NCBI GenBank assembly: GCA_046346665.1
Contig: JAXMHQ010000046.1
Coordinates: 1-29,707 of the forward strand
Origin: JAXMHQ01 sp046346665
GTDB lineage: Bacteria > Verrucomicrobiota > Verrucomicrobiia > Limisphaerales > JAXMHQ01
Direction of reading: 5' to 3'
Length of the DNA stretch: 29,707 nt
Made by a program: the position numbers and the translations under genes. Under the pieces are notes generated by a model. That model saw only the letters and a program-made list of their open reading frames with translations. It did not search any database and was not told the DNA's origin. This document shows, in pieces, positions 16,256-21,918 of the stretch; position 1 is the first letter of the stretch, and the number at the start of each line of letters is the position of its first letter.

Positions 16256-16471
16256 ATGCGACGTCCAAAAGGCATTAAGACAAAGAAATCCGTGGCCAAG
16301 CGGTTTAAAATCACCGCCACGGGCAAGGTGTTGCGGTCCAGCGCCGGCCGCCGGCACCTGGCTGAAACCAAGGTCCCCAAGCGCCGCCGTAACCTGCGCG
16401 GAACCACCGAGGTCGATCCCACCGACAAGTATCGCATCACCCAAAGCCTGCCGTTCAGCCACCGCGGCTAA
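16256..16471 (+). CDS. rpmI: 50S ribosomal protein L35
   Basis: The product is 71 residues, very basic and of normal L35 length. The family pattern is clear: PKGIKTKKSVAKRFKITATG near the N-terminus, then GKVLRSSAGRRHL and the Lys/Arg-rich stretch KVPKRRRNLRG. It is a structural protein of the large ribosomal subunit. rplT follows 15 bases later, the standard pairing. The gene has its own promoter-like sequence upstream rather than following infC, so regulation by the usual infC leader or L20 feedback arrangement may differ here; that is inference. Confidence 0.97.
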   Translation: MRRPKGIKTKKSVAKRFKITATGKVLRSSAGRRHLAETKVPKRRRNLRGTTEVDPTDKYRITQSLPFSHRG

Positions 16472-16486
16472 TACCCTCCTCTTTTT

Positions 16487-16858
16487 ATGCGAGTAACTAA
16501 CGCACCCGCTTCCCGCAAACGCCGCACACGGATGCTCCGGGCCGCCAAAGGCTACCGGATGCGCCGTTCCAAACTCTACCGCTACGCCTCCGACGCCGTC
16601 GATCACGGGCGCCAATACGCCTACCGCGATCGCCGCCGCAAAAAGCGCACCTTCCGCTACCTCTGGCAGGCCCGCATCAACGCCGCCGCCCGCGCCGCCG
16701 GCATCACCTACAGCCGCCTCATCGAAGGCCTCAAGGCCGCCAAATGCGCCCTCGACCGCAAGGTGCTTTCCGACATCGCCGCCACCGACGCCGCCGCCTT
16801 CAACGAACTCGTCAAGCTCGCCCAGGGCGCCCTCAAAGCCAAAGGCGTCAAAGGCTGA
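16487..16858 (+). CDS. rplT: 50S ribosomal protein L20
   Basis: The product is 123 residues, close to the typical 118-120. It binds 23S rRNA early in large-subunit assembly. Conserved L20 segments are visible: RVTNAPASRKRRTRMLRAAKGYR, the extended basic tail SKLYRYASDAVDHGRQYAYRDRRRKKRTFRYLWQARINAA, ITYSRLIEGL and RKVLSDIA. It is the second gene of the rpmI-rplT operon, which ends at a strong hairpin terminator 23 bases downstream. In some bacteria L20 represses its own operon through a leader structure; the small hairpin before rpmI does not obviously mimic the rRNA site. Confidence 0.97.
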   Translation: MRVTNAPASRKRRTRMLRAAKGYRMRRSKLYRYASDAVDHGRQYAYRDRRRKKRTFRYLWQARINAAARAAGITYSRLIEGLKAAKCALDRKVLSDIAATDAAAFNELVKLAQGALKAKGVKG

Positions 16859-16880
16859 GCCTCCGGCACATCTTCACACG

Positions 16881-16917
16881 ACGGGCGGTTCCACCAGGAG
16901 CCGCCCGTTCTGTTTTT
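16881..16917 (+). terminator. Rho-independent terminator of rpmI-rplT
   Basis: ACGGGCGG (16881-16888) pairs with CCGCCCGT (16901-16908), extended inward by TTCC/GGAG with one G-T pair to a 12-bp stem and an ACCA tetraloop. TCTGTTTTT follows. This is the clearest terminator in the window. Confidence 0.85.
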
Positions 16918-16926
16918 GAGACAATC

Positions 16927-17019
16927 GGAGCGGTGGAGTGATGGAGTCCTGAAGTGCTGAAAAAACGCTGGCGCGCGTGTCCACATGACTCCAGCACTCC
17001 ACGACTCCACCACTCCATT
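16927..17019. repeat. Inverted array of octamer repeats before pheS
   Basis: The left arm is four 8-base units GGAGCGGT, GGAGTGAT, GGAGTCCT and GAAGTGCT (16927-16958). The right arm is four complementary-type units ACTCCAGC, ACTCCACG, ACTCCACC and ACTCCATT (16988-17019). The two fixed halves (GGAGT and ACTCC) pair while the last bases of each unit vary. The 29-base centre contains GCGCGC. The element sits between the rplT terminator and pheS; 50 bases of pyrimidine-rich sequence separate it from the pheS ATG. Confidence 0.8.
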
Positions 17020-17069
17020 CCTTTGGCTTTATTCCCCCCGCGCCTTCCCCCTATCCTGCGGGCCGATTT

Positions 17070-18095
17070 ATGCCCGGATTTCTGGATGAAATTGAACCGC
17101 TGAAACAGGCGGCTCTCAAAGACCTCGCCGCCGCGCCCGACGTGGCCGCGCTCGAACAGGCCAAAGGCGCCTGGATCGGCGCCAACGGAAAGTTCACCGC
17201 CCTCATGAAACAATTGGGCGCGCTTTCCAAAGAGGAAAAACCCGCCGCCGGCAAAGCCATCAACGCCGCCAAAATCGAACTCGAATCCGCCCTCGCCTCA
17301 CGCCGCGCCGACCTCGAGTTCAAAGCCGCCCTGCCCAAGGAACCAACCGACTTCACACTGCCCGGACGCCGCCGCCCCCTCGGCCGCCTCCACCCGCTCA
17401 CCCAGGTCACCGAAGACATCGTCCGCAGCTTCCGCAAAATCGGATTCGTCGTCGCCGAAGGACCCGAGATCGAGGACGATTACCACTGCTTCGACGCGCT
17501 CAATACGCCCGCGGATCATCCCGCGCGCGATATGCAGGACACTTTCTACCTCGCCCAACCCCAGGGCGCCACCGCTGGCAAGGGTTTCCTCCTCCGAACC
17601 CATACCTCGTCCGTCCAGATCCGCGTCATGGAAAAACAGCCGCCTCCCGTCCGCATCATCGTGCCGGGACGCGTCTACCGCCGCGACAACGCCGACGCCA
17701 CGCACAACCCCACCTTCCAGCAGGTCGAAGGTCTCTACGTCGACAAGGGCGTCACCGCCGCCGACCTCAAAGGCACCGTCGAATTCGTCTTCCGCGAACT
17801 CATGGGCGACGATGTCAAAATCCGGTTCCGCCCGCACTATTTCAGCTACACCGAACCCAGCTTCGAAATCGATTTCACCAGCTCCCTCGTCCGGAAAATG
17901 GGCAAGGACTGGCTCGAAATCGCCGGCTGCGGCATGGTCCATCCCAAGGTGTTCGAAAACGTCGGCTACGACCCCGAAACCTGGACCGGCTGGGCGTTTG
18001 GATTCGGCATCGAACGCATCGCCATGATCCGTTACGGCATCCACGACATCCGGCTCTTCTACGAAAACGACCTGCGATTCCTCAGACAATTCTGA
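17070..18095 (+). CDS. pheS: Phenylalanine--tRNA ligase alpha subunit
   Basis: The product is 341 residues, the normal PheS length. The N-terminal coiled coil (residues about 1-90) is followed by the class II catalytic core: HPLTQVTEDIVRSFRKIGF, GPEIEDDYHCFDALNTPADHPARDMQDTFY, LLRTHTSSVQIRVM (motif 2 region), GRVYRRDNADATHNPTFQQVEG, and motif 3 WTGWAFGFGIERIAMIRYGI. It forms an alpha2-beta2 enzyme with PheT and charges tRNA-Phe. The gene is intact. A ROK-kinase gene starts four bases after its stop and separates it from pheT, which is an unusual order. No T-box or leader-peptide attenuator was recognised upstream, only the octamer inverted repeat. Confidence 0.97.
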   Translation: MPGFLDEIEPLKQAALKDLAAAPDVAALEQAKGAWIGANGKFTALMKQLGALSKEEKPAAGKAINAAKIELESALASRRADLEFKAALPKEPTDFTLPGRRRPLGRLHPLTQVTEDIVRSFRKIGFVVAEGPEIEDDYHCFDALNTPADHPARDMQDTFYLAQPQGATAGKGFLLRTHTSSVQIRVMEKQPPPVRIIVPGRVYRRDNADATHNPTFQQVEGLYVDKGVTAADLKGTVEFVFRELMGDDVKIRFRPHYFSYTEPSFEIDFTSSLVRKMGKDWLEIAGCGMVHPKVFENVGYDPETWTGWAFGFGIERIAMIRYGIHDIRLFYENDLRFLRQF

Positions 18096-18099
18096 TCCC

Positions 18100-19143
18100 A
18101 TGAATTCACCCCGAAACATCTTCATCGGCACCGACAGCGGCGCCACCACTTCCAAAATCGCGGCGGTCTGGGGCGACGGCGAGGCCGTCACCACCAAGCT
18201 CCTCCAGCGCCCGACGAATTCCCAGAAAGGACCCGACGCGGTCATCGAAAGCTGGATCAACGCCATCGGCGAATTCCTCGAAGCCAACCGCCTCGCCTGG
18301 TCCCAGGTCCAGGGCGTCGGCCTCGCCATCCCCGGCCCCTACCAGCGCTACGGCGTCCTGGATCACTCCGCAAACCTGCCGGACAGTTTCACCGGCTGGG
18401 ACGTCTACACCGCCTACAGCCGCGCCCTCGCCGCCAAGGCCGGCCGCGCCCTCCCCCTCGTCGTCGGCAACGACGGCAAATGCGGCGGCGTCGCCGAAGC
18501 CCGGATCGCCCGCGGCGATTCCCGCGCCTCCGTCCTCATGCTCATGCCCGGATCCGGGCTCGGCACCGCTTACGTCGGTCCCGACGGGCTGCCGCTCGAA
18601 GGCGATTCCCTCGCCGGAATGGAAACCGCCCACATGCCCGCCCCGCTCCACCTCCTCGGCGTCTCTGGCAAACCCTTCCCCTGCGGCTGCGGACGCGATT
18701 GGGGCTGCATCGAAGCCTATACCACCATCTCCGGACTCCACCGGCTTCTCGAAGAAAAACTGGCCAAATATCCAGGACACGAATTGTCCAAATCCAACGC
18801 CGCTCCCAAGGAAAAAGCCCTCTCCCTCCGCGGCCGCGCCCAGAAAGGCGACCCGCTCGCCCTCGAAATCTTCGACTTCCAGGCCCGCGCTCTCGGCTTC
18901 CACGTCGCCAACCTCTCCATGGCCGTCGACCCCGGCGCCGTCATCATCGGCGGCGGTCTCATGGATCCCGAAGCCACCTCGCTCGAATTCCGCGAACGCT
19001 ACCTCGGCCTCATCCGCAAAAGCGCCGAACAATATTTCTGGCCCTCACAGCGCGACAAAATCCGCATCATCCCCGCCTCGCTCGGCGACCTCTCCCAGGC
19101 CATCGGCGCCGCCCTCGTCGCCCTCTACCAGAACCGCGCCTGA
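18100..19143 (+). CDS. ROK-family sugar kinase (probable glucokinase-type)
   Basis: The product is 347 residues. ROK features are visible: the N-terminal phosphate-binding region IFIGTDSGATTSK, a probable catalytic Asp125 in LVVGNDGKCGGVAEA, GSGLGTAYV, and the ROK zinc site formed by His178 (METAHMP) with the cysteines of CGCGRDWGCIEAY (195-207). GAVIIGGGLMDPE near the C-terminus is the second phosphate loop. No N-terminal helix-turn-helix is present, so it is an enzyme rather than a ROK repressor. The phosphorylated sugar is not determined; glucose or a related hexose is usual. It lies four bases after pheS and 26 before pheT, so it should be co-transcribed with both synthetase genes. The first loop (TDSGATTSK) departs from the usual DIGGTK. 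Confidence 0.85.
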   Translation: MNSPRNIFIGTDSGATTSKIAAVWGDGEAVTTKLLQRPTNSQKGPDAVIESWINAIGEFLEANRLAWSQVQGVGLAIPGPYQRYGVLDHSANLPDSFTGWDVYTAYSRALAAKAGRALPLVVGNDGKCGGVAEARIARGDSRASVLMLMPGSGLGTAYVGPDGLPLEGDSLAGMETAHMPAPLHLLGVSGKPFPCGCGRDWGCIEAYTTISGLHRLLEEKLAKYPGHELSKSNAAPKEKALSLRGRAQKGDPLALEIFDFQARALGFHVANLSMAVDPGAVIIGGGLMDPEATSLEFRERYLGLIRKSAEQYFWPSQRDKIRIIPASLGDLSQAIGAALVALYQNRA

Positions 19144-19169
19144 CCCCGCGGCAACACGGCCCCCCCCAA

Positions 19170-21631
19170 ATGAAAGTCACCCTCAACTGGCTGAAGCAAT
19201 ACGTCGACTTCGACTGGTCCCCGGAACAACTCGCCGAACGACTCACCATGCTCGGCCTCGAAGTCGAGGGCATCCACAAAATCGCCGGCGACTTTGAGGG
19301 CATCGTCATCGCCCGCATTCTCACCAAGGACAAGGTCCCCGGCTCCGACAAACTCTCCGTCTGCAAAGTCGACGACGGCAAGTCCGAACGCACCATCATC
19401 TGCGGCGCCCAGAACCATAACCCCGGCGACAAAGTCCCGCTCATCCTCCCCAACTTCGCCCTGCCCCTCAAACCCGGCGAAAAAGAACCGTTCGTCATCC
19501 GCGAACGAAAAGTTTTCGGCATCACCAGCCAGGGCATGATGTGCTCCCCCCAGGAACTCGGCCTGCCCGACAAGGTCGACGGACTCCTCCTCCTGCCGCC
19601 CGATGCCCCCATCGGTAAACCGTTCGTGGAATACCTCGGCCGCAGCGGCGGCGACGTGATGTTCGATCTCGAAACAACCCCAATCGCCCCGACTGGAACA
19701 GCGTTCTCGGCATCGCCCGCGAAATCGCCGCGCTCACCGGCAACCCTCTCCGCGTCCCCGAACTCTCGGATTCCACCTCCGCCACGGCCGCCGATTCCCT
19801 CGTCTCCATCCGCCTCGACGCGGCCGACCTCTGCCCGCGCTACGTCGCCCGCGTCGTCCGCGGCGTCAAAATCGGCCCCAGCCCCGACTGGCTCCGCTCC
19901 GCGCTCGAAAAAATCGGCATCCGCAGCATCAACAACGTCGTCGACGCCACCAACTACGTCATGATGGAATGCGGCCAGCCGCTGCACGCGTTCGATTACC
20001 ATCTCATCGCCAAAGACGCCTCGGGCCAGCCCGCCATCGTCGTCCGGCGCGCGCGCGACGGCGAGGACTTCGTCACTCTCGACGGCCAGAAACACAAACT
20101 GTCCCCCGAAAACCTGCTTATCGCCGACGAACAAAAAGCCATCGCGCTCGCCGGAGTCATGGGCGGCCAAAATACCGAAATCAACGACCGCACCGTCGAC
20201 GTCCTCATCGAAAGCGCCTGGTTCCTCCCGTCCAATATCCGGCGCACCAGCAAATCCCTCGGGCTCCGAACTGACGCCAGTTACCGGTTCGAACGCGGGG
20301 CCGACATTGGCAACACCGACTGGGCCGCGACACGCTGCGCCAACCTCATCGTCCAGACCGCCGGAGGCGAGCTCGCCCGCGGACTCGTCGATGCCTATCC
20401 CCAGCCCGCGGCGCCGAAGGAAATTCCGCTGCGCCATCACAAGGTCAACGACCTCCTCGGGCTCAACCTCAAACCGGAGGAGATCGAGTATTACCTGGGC
20501 CAGCTCGGATTGAAGATCGCCGCGCGCAAGGCCCGGCCGGTCGGCGCCGACGCCGCCCCTGAACCGGCCGTGTTCCGCATCCCCACGTTCCGCGTCGATC
20601 TCAAACGCGAAGTCGATCTCATCGAGGAAGTCGCCCGGCTCCACGGCGTCGATAAAATCCCGTCCACACCACCGCGCGGCGCCATCGGCTCCAATGCCTT
20701 CGACGCCATCCACGACCAGGTAGGCGAGGCGCGCCGGATCCTGTGCGGACTCGGATTGAACGAGGCGCAGGGTCAGACGCTGGTGGGCAAAGCCGAATGC
20801 CGCGCCACAGCGGAACCGGTCGCGCTCGCGAACCCGTTGAGCGCCGACATGGATGTGTTGCGCCCGAGCCTCCTGCCGGGTTTGCTGGCGATTTTGCGGC
20901 ACAATGTCAGCCGGAAAAATCCCGACCTGTCTTTGTTCGAAATTGGCAAAGTGTTCGCCCCGGCGCCGGCCGAGGCGGCCCAGCGCGGTTGCATTGAGGA
21001 ACGCCGCGTCGCGCTGGCCCTCACCGGTCTCCGCCAGCCGCTGTTTTGGAGCGGAGCGGAACGTGACGCAAAATTCGATCTCTCCGACCTGAAGGGCGTG
21101 CTCGAGGAATTCCTGGAACACTACGGCGTGCGGGGCCTCGTGTTCACCCGTCGCGCGGACAGCACCCCGCTCTTCCTGGAATCCGCCACGCTCCAGATCG
21201 GAAAACTGCCCCTCGGCGAAATGGGTCTGCTGTTGCCGTCGCTCGCGCGTCAGTACGACCTGCGGGACCCGGTCTGCCTCGCGGAATTGAGTCTCGACCA
21301 GTTGCTCGCGCGCCGCAATCCGGCGCATCATTTGAAGCCGCTGCCCGGGTTCCCGTCCGTGCGCCGCGACATCGCCTTGGTGGTTGCCGAGTCAACCACG
21401 CACGACGCCGTGCTGCAGGTGGTCCGACAAACGAAGCCGGCGAACCTCGAGTCGGTCGAACTCTTCGACGTGTTCCGCGGCCGCCACGTCCCCGAAGGCC
21501 AGAAAAGCATGGCCTACGCGTTCATCTACCGCGCCCCCGACAAAACCCTCACCGACGCCGAAGTCAACGCCGCCCACGCGAAGCTCGTGGAATCGTTCCA
21601 GTCGAAACTCAAAGCGTCCCTGCGCGAATAA
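19170..21631 (+). CDS. pheT: Phenylalanine--tRNA ligase beta subunit, interrupted by a one-base frameshift
   Basis: Read with one added base, this encodes about 820 residues, normal for PheT. Frame one starts at ATG 19170 (MKVTLNWLKQYVDFDW) and carries the EMAP-like tRNA-binding domain (VIARILTKDKVPGSDKL, IICGAQNH). It loses homology after DLETTP near 19678. The other frame then supplies the expected continuation (NRPDWNSVLGIAREIAALTG) and the remaining domains: B3/B4 (NVVDATNYVMMECGQPLHAFDY), B5 (RRTSKSLGLRTDASYRFERG before it), the catalytic-like core (LSADMDVLRPSLLPGLL) and the anticodon-binding FDX-ACB domain at the C-terminus (FPSVRRDIALVV). The change is one missing C in the CCCC run at 19678-19681. 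Since PheT is essential, a homopolymer sequencing error is the simplest reading; a true disruption or programmed shift is less likely. Confidence 0.9.
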
Positions 21632-21668
21632 CCCCCGCCGCCCGCTGCGACAACCCGTGCACAATTCG

Positions 21669-21684
21669 TGTTGCACGTGCAACA
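21669..21684. other. Candidate parS centromere site (ParB binding)
   Basis: TGTTGCACGTGCAACA is a perfect 16-bp palindrome that fits the chromosomal parS consensus TGTTnCACGTGnAACA. The perfect symmetry extends to 22 bp (21666-21687), and to 32 bp (21661-21692) with a single mismatched pair. In the established system ParB loads at such sites, spreads as a CTP-dependent clamp and recruits SMC for segregation of the origin region. parA and parB are not in the window. A TATAAT at 21701-21706 has no well-spaced -35. Confidence 0.65.
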
Positions 21685-21770
21685 CGACTTGTCCTAACAC
21701 TATAATAAGTCGTCTTCGATGCTAGCAACCGCGGACGAATCACGCGCCGTAAAACCCCGGTTTTAAAACT

Positions 21771-21806
21771 GCAACCTTTCTGTCGTACGTACGACAGAAA
21801 GGTTGC
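21771..21806. repeat. Perfect 36-bp palindrome, core TGTCGTACGTACGACA (copy 1)
   Basis: The 16-base core at 21781-21796 is flanked by GCAACCTTTC on the left and its exact complement GAAAGGTTGC on the right, giving 36 bp of unbroken symmetry with no loop. The core resembles the nearby parS-like site, differing only at symmetric positions 4, 6, 11 and 13. On the minus strand it is followed by AGTTTTAAAA, so as RNA it might also end the GH2 transcript. Confidence 0.85.
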
Positions 21807-21862
21807 ATTCTTAATCCACCAACTTTCTGCAAATGAGTTATTTGGACGAGGCCCTGTTCAAC

Positions 21863-21888
21863 CTTTATGTCGTACGTACGACATAAAG
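21863..21888. repeat. Perfect 26-bp palindrome, core TGTCGTACGTACGACA (copy 2)
   Basis: The identical 16-base core at 21868-21883 is flanked by CTTTA and TAAAG. Compared with copy 1, C/G at the symmetric flank has become A/T on both sides, so pairing is kept. AACCTTT precedes the core in both copies. The copies are 87 bp apart, centre to centre. The rest of the 21632-21918 gap holds no supported gene, and its GC content looks lower than its surroundings. Confidence 0.85.
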
Positions 21889-21918
21889 TCTGCGTGGGTC
21901 GCAGCGGATACGAGGGAA

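Noticed and set aside
19067..21331. Long antisense reading frame opposite pheT
   Set aside because: It is low-complexity and antisense to a clear tRNA synthetase gene; such frames are common in GC-rich DNA with strong codon bias.
21719..21886. Two tiny plus-strand reading frames (15 and 17 codons) in the palindrome gap
   Set aside because: Neither has a ribosome site or recognisable product, and the second is largely dictated by the palindrome sequence, so coding is not supported.
21863..21888. dif (XerC/XerD) site
   Set aside because: TTATG and CATAA halves are in the opposite arrangement to dif, with a 12-base rather than 6-base centre, and the skew polarity is that of an origin rather than a terminus.
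21632..21918. DnaA-box cluster (oriC proper)
   Set aside because: No convincing TTATCCACA-like boxes could be found; only parS-like evidence and skew support an origin-proximal location.
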